The notes under the pieces were generated by a model. The model searched no databases. It was given only the letters and a program-made list of their open reading frames with translations, and had not been told where the DNA came from. A stretch of DNA of 64,000 nt from Stachybotrys elegans (Eukaryota; Ascomycota; Sordariomycetes; Hypocreales; Stachybotryaceae), in the NCBI GenBank assembly GCA_020746835.1, contig JAGPNK010000012.1:1-64000 (forward strand). The letters run 5' to 3'. Of this stretch, positions 1-12,176 are shown one piece after another. Numbering within the stretch: the first letter of the stretch is position 1; each line of letters starts with the position of its first letter. The position numbers and the translations under genes were made by a program.

Positions 1-350
1 CTTAGATCTTAATACATTAAATAGATTTTCTATTAAAGAGTATATTTAATTTTAAATTATATTTTTTTAATCTATATAGTCTTTATAATCTAACCTTATA
101 CTATTAAATAAATTAATAATTATAATATATCTTAGAATATAGTTATATAGTAATCTAGTTAGACTAAAAATTATTTTATTATCTTTAATATAAATAAAAA
201 GATTAAATCTTAAATAGCCTAGAGCTTTTATTTTAATATAATAAAGCCTAGAGTATTAATTAATTTACTAAGTATAACTATTACTAGAAATATAATAAAA
301 GTCTTTAATAGATCTATATTTATATTAGCTATAAATAATCTAATAAAAGC
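1..350. other. Unclassified RIP-degraded sequence
   Basis: AT-rich sequence with stops in all frames. It is the target of the truncated retroposon A copy that starts at 366. No family was recognised. Confidence 0.5.
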
Positions 351-365
351 TTACTTAAAGTTATA

Positions 366-1757
366 ATAAAAAAAAGAATATATAATATAGAGTATAAATA
401 ATATAACCCTCCCGAGCATGAGGTTTAAAAGGCTTGCACTGTTTTTTCACTGTCTTTTCCGGCTTACCCTAGACCCGTTCCCACATACTGTTGCTGACTA
501 AGCAGGTTCCCTGCATTACGTGACTAGCGCCTAGCTTCCCCCACGGCTCCTTTGTATTATATATTAGCCTTCTCCTATAACTACAGTTCCTTTACAGCCG
601 TATAGCTTCTATATATAACTATAGCTTCGAATATATTGCTTCTCTCTATAATATTATGTTATAGAGGCATTAGGCATATAATTTTAAGGTAATAAAAGTA
701 ATTAATTTAATAACTAAAGTAAAAAACTAATTAAAAACCTATACTAAAAAACCAAGCTAAATTAAAAAGAGCTCTCTTAGAGTAACTTTAACTATCTCTA
801 GCTTCTTAAGTTAGCTATATATCTCTATAGCTCTCTATTTTCCCCTTATTAGTTTAATTTAGTTACTAAAAGGCCTATTATTAGTAAGTTAGGCCTTCTT
901 GCCCTTTCTGCCCTACTACTTTTTATATAGCTCTAGGGCTCTAGAAAAAGACAGATAGTAAAAGTTATTCTATTTCTAGACTATTAGTAATATTATTATT
1001 AAATCTCTTAGAGTAACTTACTTTATAAATAACTTTACTAGTATTAGTAGTAGTAATAGCTAAAGCTACTATAACTATTAAAATAGCTATATTATTATAG
1101 ATATAGATATTATTTACTTATATTTTAACTATAAAGTATAAATAGATAGTAGAATATAGATAATAAATTTATCTCTCTTAAGCTAGGGGCTTAAGGGCTT
1201 TAGATAGCTATATGTATAGATTAAGCTTTTCTCTATTAGCAGTCTAAAGCAATGGCTTTTCCAGTATTATTAGTTAAAGCTTTCTATTAGTATTATAGCA
1301 CTCTCTATCTAGATATAGATTATAGTTATAGTTATAATAAGGCTTCTATAGTGTTAGCAATCTTATTTAATAAGTTAACTAAAGCTTTCTAGCTAGGCAC
1401 TAGTAACCTTATATAGTTACAGTTAGTCTGGTATATATATCTATTTCACTTGACATCCCGTTCCATTACATACCTGCGCATGTGTGGCTTATAACGCCAC
1501 CTGTGGCTCGGCCACTCGGCCAGTTGGCTACCCTGTACGCCTGACAATAGCCTTGTTATTATTTCTCTCTACTATTTATAACTACATTGGTTGCCAGGGT
1601 ACTAGATACTATCTCTATTGTTTATTTACTCTTTATTACTTATACTCTAAACTATATACTCTTTTTCTTATTATAAATAATATAAAGTAAATAAATAGTA
1701 AAGATAATATATAATACTCTAATAGCTAATATAATTATAAATAGTAAAGAGAAATAA
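366..1757 (-). mobile_element. Retroposon A, 5'-truncated outer copy, split
   Basis: The CCTTAT-end part of an A copy lies on the minus strand in two blocks, 366-406 and 1686-1757, about 115-125 bp in all. A full plus-strand A copy splits it. A 15 bp direct repeat flanks the pair: TTACTTAAAGTTATA at 351-365 and TTACTTAATATTATA at 1758-1772, two mismatches. The 5' portion of the element is absent. Confidence 0.65.
407..1671 (+). mobile_element. Retroposon A, full copy nested in another A
   Basis: Begins CCCTCCCGAGCATGAGG and ends TTCTTAT. A perfect 14 bp duplication, TATAAATAATATAA, lies at 393-406 and 1672-1685 and fixes both ends exactly. The first 170 bp and the stretch 1440-1570 are much less mutated than the middle. 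Confidence 0.9.
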
Positions 1758-1772
1758 TTACTTAATATTATA

Positions 1773-1837
1773 AAGGTATATATTAATTCTAATAGAAACT
1801 ATAATATTATTATTATAATATACCTTACTATTTATAC
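1773..1837. other. Unclassified AT-rich spacer
   Basis: Short RIP-degraded stretch between two truncated A copies. Nothing recognisable. Confidence 0.4.
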
Positions 1838-1852
1838 TATAGAGTACTTTAT

Positions 1853-1955
1853 ATACTATTTATAACTATATTAATTACTAGAGTATTAAATACTATCTTT
1901 ACTATTTACTTACTTTTTATTACTTATACTCTATATAATATACTCTTTTTCTTAT
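1853..1955 (+). mobile_element. Retroposon A, 103 bp 3'-end-only copy
   Basis: Only the last 103 bp of A are present, ending TTTTTCTTAT. It is flanked by a perfect 15 bp direct repeat, TATAGAGTACTTTAT, at 1838-1852 and 1956-1970. The duplication shows that this short piece inserted as such and is not a later deletion product. Confidence 0.85.
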
Positions 1956-1970
1956 TATAGAGTACTTTAT

Positions 1971-2091
1971 TAATATATTTATATATATATATTTAATTCT
2001 TTATATTCTATAAAAGATATATTAAAGATATACTATTCTATATATATTATAACTATAAAGATCTATTTTAACTTAAAGTATAGCTAGTATA
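1971..2091. other. Unclassified RIP-degraded sequence
   Basis: AT-rich, stops in all frames, no recognised family. Confidence 0.4.
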
Positions 2092-2310
2092 ATAAAAAAA
2101 GAAGTATATAATATAAAGTATAAATAGTAAAGAGTAAATAAATAGTAAAGATAGTATTTAATACTCTAGTAATTAATATAGTTATAAATAGTAAAAAGAA
2201 ATAATAATAAGGCTATTATTAGGCTGTCTATATAGGGTAGCTAACTGGCTAAGTAGCTAAGCTATAGGTAGCTATAACTTTATTATAAGCTATATATATA
2301 TAGGTATATA
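2092..2310 (-). mobile_element. Retroposon A, 3'-end fragment
   Basis: About 219 bp of the CCTTAT end on the minus strand, directly followed by the end of another A copy at 2311. It may belong with the matching 5' portion at 3159-3717. The flanks AGCTAGTATA (before 2092) and AACTAAATATA (after 3717) are similar but not identical. Confidence 0.65.
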
Positions 2311-3158
2311 ATAAGGAAAAGAGTGTATAGTATAGAGTATAAGTAGTAGAGAGTAAATAAATAGTAAAGATAGTGTCTAGTGCCTAAATAATATCTATAT
2401 CTATAATAATATAGTAAAGAGATTAAATCCCTTTACTAAAACTACTCTAGTAGCTATAATAGCTTTAGCTACTATTATTACTAATATTAATAAAATTATC
2501 TATAAGATAAGTTACTCTAAGAGATTTAATAATAGTATTACTAATAGTAATAGAATAACTTTTACTATCTTTCTTTTTTTAAAGCCCTAGAGCTATATAA
2601 GAAATAATAGAATAAAAAGAGTAAAAAGGCCTAACTTACTAATAATAAGCCCTTTAATAGTAAAATCAAGCTAATAAGAGAGGGATAGTTAGCTTGGTTT
2701 TTTAATATAAGTTTTTAATTAGTTTTTTAGTTTAGTTATTAAATTAATTACTTTTACTACTAAATTATATATTTAATGCCTCTATAATATGATATTATAG
2801 AGAGTAAGAAGAGTTAGATAAACAATATATAATAGATAAGTAATATATTAAAAGCTATAGTTATATATAGAAGGTACTATATAATGCATTTGAAGCTATA
2901 GTCATGTATAGAAGGCTATAAAGGAACTATAGTTATATAAGAAGGTTAACTATCTTTAGATAAAATAGTAGCTATATACTATAAAGAAGCTATAGCTGTA
3001 TAAGAAGGCTGATATATAATGCAAAGGAGCCATAGGGGAAGCACGTAATGCAGGAACCTGCTTAGTCAGCAACGGTATGTGGGAATGGGTCCAGGGTAAG
3101 GCGGAAAAGACAGTGAAAAAAAACAGTGCAAGCCTTTTAAACCTTATGCTCAGGAGGG
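2311..3158 (-). mobile_element. Retroposon A, internally deleted copy
   Basis: Both ends are present (ATAAGGAAAAG at 2311 and CTCAGGAGGG ending at 3158). About 470 bp of the segment holding the antisense TATA box is missing, with the junction near 2388. It abuts A sequence on both sides, so it is nested in, or recombined with, another copy. Confidence 0.75.
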
Positions 3159-3717
3159 GCCCTAGAGCTATATAAGAAATAGTAAGGTAAAAAAGGCAAG
3201 AAGGCCTAACTCACTAATAATAAGCCCTTTAGTAGTGAAATTAAGCTAATAAAAGAGAGATAGAAAGCTGGCTTATTTTAAAAGCCTTAGCCTGGTTTTG
3301 TAATATAAGTTTTTAGTTACTTTTTTAGTTTAGTTATTAAATTAATTACTTTTTCTATCTTTAAATTATATATTTAATACCTCTATAAAATAATATTATA
3401 AAGAGAATAGACTATAGTAGCCAAAGCGCTTAGAGAGTCAGTTAAGTAATATATTAGAAGCTATAGTTATATATAGAAGCTAAGGGTATATAATGCATTA
3501 GAAGCTATAGTTATATATAGAAGCATATACTATAAAGAAGCTATAGCTATATAAAAGGCTAATATATAATGCCAAGGAGCCATAGAGAAAGCTAGATATA
3601 TATAATATAGAGAACCTACTTAGTTAGTAATAAAGTATAGAAATAGGTCCAGGGTAAGCTAGAAAAAATTGTAAAAAAGAAATAGTATAAGCCTTTTAAA
3701 CCTTATGCTTAGGAGGG
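3159..3717 (-). mobile_element. Retroposon A, 5'-half fragment
   Basis: Starts abruptly inside A at CCCTAGAGCTATATAAG and runs to GGAGGG at 3717. It is a partial copy joined to the complete CCCTCC end of the preceding copy. Confidence 0.7.
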
Positions 3718-4085
3718 ATTAACTAAATATAAAATCAGTTAATAGTATAATAGTATCTCTATAAGTCTAAAGAGTAGTCTATTTATATAGAAGGTAATAT
3801 AAAGAAATCTAAAAGAGTTAAAAAGGAAATTAAAATAGATTTCTAAAAGAAAGCTATTATACTATTAAAAAGGTCTAAATTCCTTAAGTACTTTTAAAAG
3901 AAAGTATTTAAAGAATTAATACTATACTATATAAATATTAAGGCCTATATTAATAATATATTTAAACTACTAATACTAAAATACTAAATACTAAAGATAA
4001 ATAGAATATAGCTACTAACTATAGAGATTAAAATCTAGATATACTAAAACTTAAAAGAGATATAAGATATATATATATTATATAT
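3718..4085. other. Unclassified stretch, coding-like on plus strand
   Basis: RIP-degraded but with a fairly consistent plus-strand frame broken by TAA/TAG, with lysine- and isoleucine-rich residues. It looks like the remnant of a transposon ORF. I do not recognise the family. Confidence 0.3.
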
Positions 4086-4373
4086 CTCCTCCTAAGCATA
4101 AGGTTTAAAAGGCTTATACTGTTTTTTTTTACTGTCTTTTCTAGCTTACCCTAGACCTATTCCTATATACTATTACTGACTAAGTAGGTTCCCTACATTA
4201 TGTGCTTCCTCTATAGCTCCTTTGCATTATATATTAGCCTTCTCACACAGCTATAGCTTCTTTATAGCTTCCTTTACAGCCTTCTATATACAACTATAAC
4301 TTCCAATACATTACTTATACTTTGGATACTATAGTCTATTCTAACTCTTCTCACTCTCTATAATTATTATACA
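4086..4373 (+). mobile_element. Retroposon A, 5' portion, cut by Gypsy-X
   Basis: Starts CTCCTCCTAAGCATAAGG and follows A for about 290 bp, to the CTCTCTATAAT motif. It then switches to the terminal segment of Gypsy-X. The partial plus-strand copy at 16376, on the other side of Gypsy-X, could be its continuation. In that case about 330 bp of A and one Gypsy-X end are missing. Confidence 0.7.
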
Positions 4374-4606
4374 ATGTATAGTGGTGTGAGATTAATGTAT
4401 TGTCTAAGCTAGTGACTGGATTCTCTACTAGTCTAATTATTTAATATATTAGGCCTACTATAGGTTAGGTCTTTCCCTATAGGCTGGCCTATACTATAAT
4501 AACTGCCCCCTAAAGTAAATAAAATGGCTATTCTAGCTATATATAAGTTCTATATATTTGTCTCTGTCCTATATATCTTATTCTATATACCTTATTCTAT
4601 ATATAT
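4374..4606 (-). repeat. Gypsy-X 3'-terminal, LTR-like segment
   Basis: Matches 53500-53700 in opposite orientation. Read on the minus strand it carries a purine-rich TTTAGGGGGCAG like a polypurine tract, then TTATTATAGTATAGG, and it ends CACTATACA near 4377. It keeps several TpG and CpA and so is less RIP-mutated than its surroundings. That it is an LTR is an inference, as no second LTR of this copy is present. Confidence 0.5.
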
Positions 4607-6001
4607 CCTCCTGAGCATAAGGTTTAAAAGGCTTATACTGTTTTTTTCACTGTCTTTTCTAGCTTACTCTAGACCTATTCCTATATACTATTGCTAACTA
4701 AGCAGGTTCCCTATGTTATATATATCTAGCTTCCCCTATGGCTCCTTTACATTATATATTAGCCTTCTTATACAGCTATAGCTTCTTTATAGCTTAACCT
4801 TCTTATATAACTATAGTTCCTTTATAGTATATATCCTGCTCTCTTTTTATTCTTTAGCCACTGCTTTATTTAATACAGTTAGTGCATAGCTTCTGTATAT
4901 AACTATAGCTTCTAATATATTGCTTAGACTAGTATATATAGACTAACCCTCTAAGTGCTTTAGCTACTATAGTCTGCTATATATTGTTTGTCTAGCTCTT
5001 CTTACTCTCTATAATATTATATTATAGAGATATTAGGTATATAATTTAAAAGTAATAAAAGTAATTAATTTAATAACTAAATAAAAAAACTAATTAAAAA
5101 TCTATACTAAAAAACCAAGCTAAGGCTTCTAAAGTAAGCCTTATATTAGGGCCCTCTATTCCCCTTTTATTAGCTTAATTTAGCTACTAAAGGGCCTATT
5201 ATTAGTAAGTTAGGCCTTTTTACTCTTTTACTCTACTGCTTCTTATATAGCTCTAGGGCTTTAAAAAAAGAAAGATAGTAGAAATTATTCTATTACTATT
5301 AATAATACTATTATTAAACCCCTTAGAGTAACTTACCTTATAAATAACTTTACTAATATTAGTAATAGTAATAGCTAAGGCTACTATAGCTACTAGAATA
5401 GCTATATTATTATAAATATAGATATTATTTACTTATATTTTAACTATAAAATATAAGTAGATAGTAGGATATAGATAATAAATTTATTTCTCTTAAGCTA
5501 GAGGCTTAAGGGCTTTATATAGCTATAGGTAAGATAGATTAAGCTTTTTAATAGCTCTATTAGTAGCCTAGAGCAATAGCTTTTCTAGCTTAGTTAAAGC
5601 TTTTTATTAGGATTATAGTGCTCTCTATCTAGGTATAGATTATAGTTACAGTTATAATAAGGCTTCTATAGTGTAACCTTATTTAATGAGTCAACTGAAG
5701 CTTTCTAGCCAGGCACTGATCCTGCCCTAACCCTCTGTATATATATATATAAGGCCAGCTTGACATCCTGTTGTATTACATGCCTGCATATAGTCAGGCT
5801 TAGTGTGGCTTGTAATACTACCTGTGGCTTGGCCACTCAGCCAGTTAGCTACCCTATACGCAAGGGCAGCCTAATAATGGCCTTATTGTTATTTCTCTCT
5901 ACTATTTATAACTATATTGGTTACTAGGGCACTAGGCACTATCTCTACTATTTATTTACTCTTTACTGTTTATACCCTATACTATACACTCTTTTCCTTA
6001 T
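4607..6001 (+). mobile_element. Retroposon A, full copy in Gypsy-X
   Basis: Starts CCTCCTGAGCATAAGG and ends CTTTTCCTTAT. A perfect 14 bp duplication, TATTCTATATATAT, lies at 4593-4606 and 6002-6015. This target begins TATT where most others begin TATA. Confidence 0.9.
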
Positions 6002-6015
6002 TATTCTATATATAT

Positions 6016-8600
6016 AGTATTTACCCTAATAGTCCTAAAGTAATTATTCTAAAGAAAATGTCTATCTTTTATTCTATCTCTATTATTTCTATATTAGGAC
6101 TATCTTTCCTAATCTTTCTACTATTACTATTACTATTTATAATTGGCTATTATATACTTAGTATCTCTAACTATAGTATAGCTAATATAATACTCTATTT
6201 ATCTAAGTATTTAATATCTAGTTAATACTACTATTACTATTCTCTATTATATCTTTTCTTTTTAAGCTTATACTAAGTAATTAGGTCTAGAAAGCCTTAA
6301 AATATCTAACTCTAGCCTTTTTATCTACTAATAATATATCTATATATTAATATTATAATTATTAGTTTATTTTTAAAAGGCTATATAATATATCTTTAAA
6401 TATATTTAGGGGTAAATAGGGTTTAATTAGTTATAAAATAACTATTTTAGTCTTTAAGATTTTATAAATAGTCTACTAAGTCTTATTTAGACTAACTATC
6501 TCTCTAAATATTAGGTAAATATTAGATATATTCTTAGAAATTATCTCTATAATTTTAATCTAGTAGTTTACTAGCTTTAAATCTTATTTTAATTTATAGA
6601 TATATTAGGCTTAGCTATCTATAGTTATTTTATTAGTAATTTTATTAATAGTTTTATTAGTAGTTTTATTAATAGTTTTATTAGTTACTTTTATTCTCTT
6701 TAGCTATATATATACTACTACTAACTAACTCTATATTTTATTAAAATAGTCTATTTTTTTATTAATTAATAACTCTTACTATATAACCTTATTCTATACC
6801 TTTCTAATAAGGCCTAGAAGCTATACTCTCTTTTATTTTACTATTAGTAAGTAAATATAAGCTTAGGCTAATATTATTTAAATAAAAGTTATTTCTTTAT
6901 TTATTTACTTTTAATTTATCTTTTTAGTAATATTATTAAGTATATAGATAATATAGTTAATTAGGTTTATTTAAGGTAGTTAGGTTTTTTTATTTATTTT
7001 CTTTTTATAAATAACTATTATTAAGAATATAATAAAGTCTCTAAGGCTTATAATCTTTATCTTTTTAATATTAGCTCTATTTTTTATTTCTCTAGCTATT
7101 TTATTTATTATTTTAAGCTAAATCTTTATTTTATTTTAAATTATAACTAAAACTATTATTATTTTATCTTACTTTAGTCTATAAAATACTATTAAATATT
7201 TAGTTATTATAATCTCTTTAAACTCCTTAAACTTATTTAAATCTTTAATAAATAGTTCTAGCTCCTTTTAAATATTTAACTAGCTATAGGTTTTTATCTT
7301 TTAAACTATAGTTTTATTTCTAGCTATAACTATTAGCTTTTAAACTAAAAATATATTTATTAGTATTACTATAGTATAGAAATTATAATTACTAAATAAT
7401 ATAGATACTACTATAATTAGTTTATTAATATTAGGCTAGTCTATTATCTTTTATAAGCTTTTAATAATATCTTTTTATAAGTTTCTAAGGAATTCTTTAT
7501 AAAAGTCTACTAAGATATTATTATTATTATCTCTATTAAATAACTTTTTATTTAAAGAAGGCTATTTAAAAATATATTATACTATAATATTTATATTATT
7601 TTATTAGCTAGAGGCCTATTAAGTATTTAATTTATTTTCTATTTATAAAGAAATAACTTTTTAAATAGTATTTTATTTTTCTTAAATATTAAAGTTATAA
7701 GGCTATCTAGAACTAATATAATTTAATAGACCTATGGCTTAATATTATTATTATTTAATAGTAAATTATAGGAACTTATATTACTTTAAAATAAGTAAAC
7801 CTATACTAACTATATTTATTATATCCTTTAGATCTAGCTAGATATATATTATAATCTAACAAGCTATTAAGCTCTCTAGCCCTAAATAATATACTTAGTT
7901 TATCTTATGGATTATCTTAATAAGCTTTCTAACTTACTATTAAATATTATAGTATCCTACTTACTAATACTATTTATCTTTTTTAATTATTACTATAGAC
8001 TTTAGCTTAGTAATAATAACTTCTTTCTAGACTAGAAATTTATATTATTCTAGTTTAATATATTTAAATATTACTTTAGTTATTTCTTTATATACTTATT
8101 ATAAGTCTTTTTTTAATTTATTCTTTAGTAATTACTTATAGTACCTTTGTTTATAATAGTTAATATTAATATAGCCCTTCTATTCTATAAAGGGACCCTT
8201 CTTTATAGACCTTTTAGGTATTTTATTAGCTTTTATTAGGTTTTAGACTTTAAAGTTATACTATATCTTAAGTAGGATTTACTTAGTTATAATAGTTAAG
8301 TTAGTAAAATAATAAATTATTATACTAAAATAATAAGTTATTATACTAAAGTAATAATTTATTATACTGAAGTAATAAGTTATTTACTTATTTAAAATAT
8401 ATTGCTTTAGGTAAAAAATCGTATATAGAGCACTTAGCTCCCCTATAGCTATCTTTTATAGTTATATATTATAGCTAGAAAATAGAATAAAGTATATTAT
8501 AATAAAATAAATATACTATAATATACTAAAAGGGTTATTATAGAAAGAAAGGTATTATATAAAATAAAATGTAATAGAAATAAAAAATATTCCTAAAAAA
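6016..8600 (-). other. Gypsy-X 3' region beyond integrase, unknown product
   Basis: About 2.5 kb between the integrase remnant and the LTR-like end. It matches 42507-44595 plus 53104-53500 on the other strand. A broken reading direction can be followed on the minus strand, and it includes a 12 bp tandem repeat at 6625-6688. I recognise no domain. It could be an additional ORF or a long 3' untranslated region. Confidence 0.45.
6625..6688 (-). repeat. 12 bp tandem repeat in Gypsy-X 3' region
   Basis: About five imperfect units of AATAAAACTATT read on the minus strand. In a broken frame these give a four-residue N-K-T-I repeat. The second Gypsy-X copy has more units (44301-44378). Confidence 0.75.
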
Positions 8601-8639
8601 CACTTAATAGTATTTTATACTAATTAATAGTATAATAGT

Positions 8640-10080
8640 ACTATTTTATTACTTTATACTAGCTACTAGCTACTTTAGTATCTTTTAGGCTATTCTTCTC
8701 TTTATTTTATTTAATCTAAAGCTATACCTTAATATTTATTTTAAAAACTTTATTTATTAATTCCTATTCTAGTACTCTTTTATTTAGGCTATTCTATAGT
8801 ATCTTTATTAAATACTTAGCTTTATACTTATTAATAATATCTCTTACTATCTAAATTAGCTCTTTTCTTTGAATTTACTTATTATTCTTTTAGTTATATT
8901 CTTTCTATTTTATAAAATACTTAACTTATTATTACTTATCTTTCTTAATAATCTATTCTTTAACTATTCTATTAATTACTTAAAGCTATCTATTATTAGC
9001 TAATATTAGTTTTTTAAGCTTTAATATTAATCTATTAAAAGAATTACTACTTTTTAGTTCTAGAATTAAATATACTACTAAAACTATATTATATATTTTC
9101 TATTTTTTAAAAACTTTAGTTAATATACTAATAGGCCTTTTTTTTCTAGGACTTTAAATAGTTTTACTCTTTACTAAGACTATTTCTTTAGTAAATTTCC
9201 TAGTATTAAATAGCCTTAATATAGCCTTATATATATCTTATTCTCTAGCTAAAATTAAATTAGTTTAACTTTATATTATATAATTCCTTTAATATTATTA
9301 CTATTATAGCTATAGTATACTATACTTTCTCTATATAGCTACTATAGTATATTTAGTATATTTTAATCTATTTTCTTATACTTAGCTATAAATATATTTA
9401 TACTTACTAGCTTAAAGCCTATTAATAGCTTATTTAGACAAACCTTTATTATTACATTTAGACTATTATTTAAATAGAATTATATTATTAGTATAACTTC
9501 TATTTATTTAATATTTAATATTACTATATAGTATTTAATAGCTAATTTAACTATCTAATTTATTCTTTTAACACTCTATTAGTCTAAGGGTAGTATACTA
9601 TATTAAATCTTAATTCTATTTTAAGTATATTAAATAAATCCCTCTAGAATTCTAATATAAATTTAATATCTCTATTAAATATAATAGTACTAAGAATACT
9701 CTAATTATATAATATTTAAGTATATAATATAACCTTAGTCTAGTTTACTATTATATATTTTATTAAGCTAGATATAATTACTATCTTTCTAGACTATTTA
9801 TATATTATTATTATAAAGGTATTTAAAAAAAAGTTCTAGTCTAATAGCTTTTAAAAACTAGAATCTCTAACCTTAGATAGTTTAACTATAAAGTCTCTTA
9901 TAATAGTATAAAAAGATTTAGATAAAAAAAAATTATAGCTTACTAAGTAGCTTCTTTCTATCTATTATATATAGAATATATACTTTATAATAGACTATTT
10001 ATTACTTAACTAACTTTACCTTTCTTTAAAAGGTATATTATAATAGAGCTACTAGTATTCTCTATATTCCTAAGTAAAAA
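8640..10080 (-). pseudogene. Gypsy-X integrase remnant
   Basis: On the minus strand, scattered in-frame fragments follow the Ty3/gypsy integrase core. An LRFSTAYHPQTDG-type motif lies near 9570-9630, followed by a match to the usual ERTNQ-VELAIRYY segment and then the NNS-TT-PNEL-GF block near 9420-9480. Stops and G/A changes interrupt all of it. The integrase would insert retrotransposon cDNA into chromosomes, but this copy cannot be active. Family assignment rests on motif order and is sound; exact ends are uncertain. Confidence 0.7.
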
Positions 10081-10919
10081 TTCTTATTATATACTTATTA
10101 AATAATATTTAAGATATAATTTTCTAGAACCTAGAGCTTTTTTACTTTATTATATTCTATATAGTATAGTAGTTTATCTTTCTATTTAAATAGAATATAA
10201 ATAAGTTATATTTTAGTCTTTAAGTCTAAGGTATATTTCTCTTTTTTTTCTTAAATATCTTAATAATTCTTTTTATCTTAGGGTTTACTATATATTTATT
10301 TAAAAACTTCTTTCTTTATTTCTTAAATATCTTTACTAAAATATTATAAATATATATCTTTTCTCTAAATATTATTATGCTTACTATCTATCTATATAAA
10401 TAGTATCTTATTCTAGATCTTTTTATATTTATCTTTATCTAGTATTAAAAGTTATAAAAGGGTATTTAGTATCTAATTTATCTTATCTAGAATATATTAA
10501 ATATCTAGTTAGTACTAACTTAAATAGATAAAAGCTACTATAAGTCTATGGTTTACCTTAACTAGATCTAAAGTCAATATTATTATATACCTTATAATAG
10601 CTTTTATTATTATATAGTTAGTTAGAATAATTATCTATTTACTAATAACTATATTATAGTATATAGCTTTTAATATACCTATACTAGGTATACTACCTCT
10701 AGCTCTATTAGTAGTTAGCTTAGAAATATAATAGACTATATCTTTTAATAGGTACTTATTCTATTCTATTCTAATTATTATTCTCTAGATAAAAAGCAAA
10801 AAGTCTTATATCTTTTCTAAATATATTAATCTTAAAGTATAGCTATTAACTAAGATTATAGTAATATAAAGATATTGTTAATATTAGCTTAGCCTATAGT
10901 ATATTACTCTTTCTTTATA
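10080..10919 (-). pseudogene. Gypsy-X RNase H / connection region
   Basis: RIP-degraded segment between the reverse transcriptase and integrase parts of the same minus-strand element, interrupted at its upstream side by the A copy at 10920. Matching blocks occur at 35865-36362, 37703-37816 and 39167-39433 on the plus strand. No catalytic motif was read clearly; the call is by position. Confidence 0.5.
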
Positions 10920-12163
10920 ATAAGGAAAAGAATATATAGTATAGAGTATAAGCAGTAGAAAGCAAATAAATAGTAGAGATAGTGCCTAGTACCCTAGTAA
11001 CTAATATAGTTATAAACAGTAGAGAAAAACAGTAATAAGGCTATTATCAGGTATATAGGGTAGCTAACTAGCTAAGTGGCCGAGCTACAGGTGGCTGCAA
11101 TGTTATAAGCCACATAACTATGTGCAGGCATGTAATGCAATGGGATGTCAAGCTGGCCTTATGTATAGAGAGTTAGGGCAGGATTAGACCAGACAGAAGG
11201 CTCGGTGCCCGGCTGGAAAGCTTTGGTTGACTCATTGAATAAGGTTGCCAATGCTATAGAAGCCTTGCTATAACCTATACCTAGATAGAGAGCACTATAA
11301 TGCTAATAGAAAGCTTTAATAATACTAGAAAAGCTATTACTCCAGGCTACTAATAGAGAAAAGCCTATTCTATAGTCTATAGCTATATAAAGCCCTTAAG
11401 CCCCTGGCTTAAAAGAGAAGAATTCCTTATCTATATTGCTTAAATATCTATTATTATAGAATCAAACAGTAATACAAATATAGCTATACAAGCACCTATA
11501 GCAGCTATAGCTACTACTATAGAAAGGCCCTCCCCCCCTCTACTAGTTATCCATAAGATAAGTCATTCTAAGGGATCTAATAATAGTATTATTAATAGTA
11601 ATAGAATAACTTTTATATACTCCTAGTATATAGTAATTCTAATAAAGAATTATAACTAAAGCCTAGAAAAAAAAGCAAAAGAAAAAGCGTTAGGCTATTT
11701 AAAAAGCTATTTAAAAAACTAATAATAGAGGCTAGCTATATTAAGAATAGCTATAAATAGCTATATATAGAGCTATAGAGATATATAGCTTACTTTAGGA
11801 GCCTTAGCTTGGTTTTTTAGTATAGGGTTTTAATTAGTTTTTTACTTTAGTTATTAAATTAATTACTTTTACTACCTTCTTATAAAATTGTATACTTAAT
11901 GCCTCTATAATATAATATTATAGAGAGTAAGAAGAGTTAGGCAAACAATATACAATAGACAAGCAATGCGTTAGAAGCCGTAGTCGTGTGCGGAAGCTGT
12001 GTGGCTGTAAAGAAGCATGTAATGCAAAGGAGCTATAGGGGAAGCACGTAATGTAGGGAACCTGCTTAGTCAGCAACGAAGTATAGGAATGGGTCTAGAG
12101 TAAGCTAGAAAAGATAGTAAAAAAGAAATAGTATAAGCCTTTTAAACCTTATGCTTAGGAGGG
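10920..12163 (-). mobile_element. Retroposon A, full copy in Gypsy-X pol
   Basis: Flanked by CTCTTTCTTTATA (10907-10919) and CTCTTTCTCTATA (12164-12176), a 13 bp duplication with one C/T difference of the RIP type. The stretch 11040-11260 retains many CpA/TpG and is among the better preserved copies of the 3' third. Confidence 0.9.
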
Positions 12164-12176
12164 CTCTTTCTCTATA

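Noticed and set aside
407..1671. Retroposon A as a solo LTR
   Set aside because: Duplications are 12-15 bp rather than 4-6, the ends are not TG...CA even in lightly mutated copies, and truncated copies with duplications keep one end only.
407..1671. Retroposon A as a MITE, MULE or Helitron
   Set aside because: No terminal inverted repeats. Duplications vary in length. Helitrons make no duplications, and no CTRR end with insertion between A and T was found.
5917..6225. 102-codon hydrophobic open frame on the plus strand
   Set aside because: It spans the junction between the A copy ending at 6001 and Gypsy-X, in the strand opposite to Gypsy-X coding. A chance frame in AT-rich DNA.
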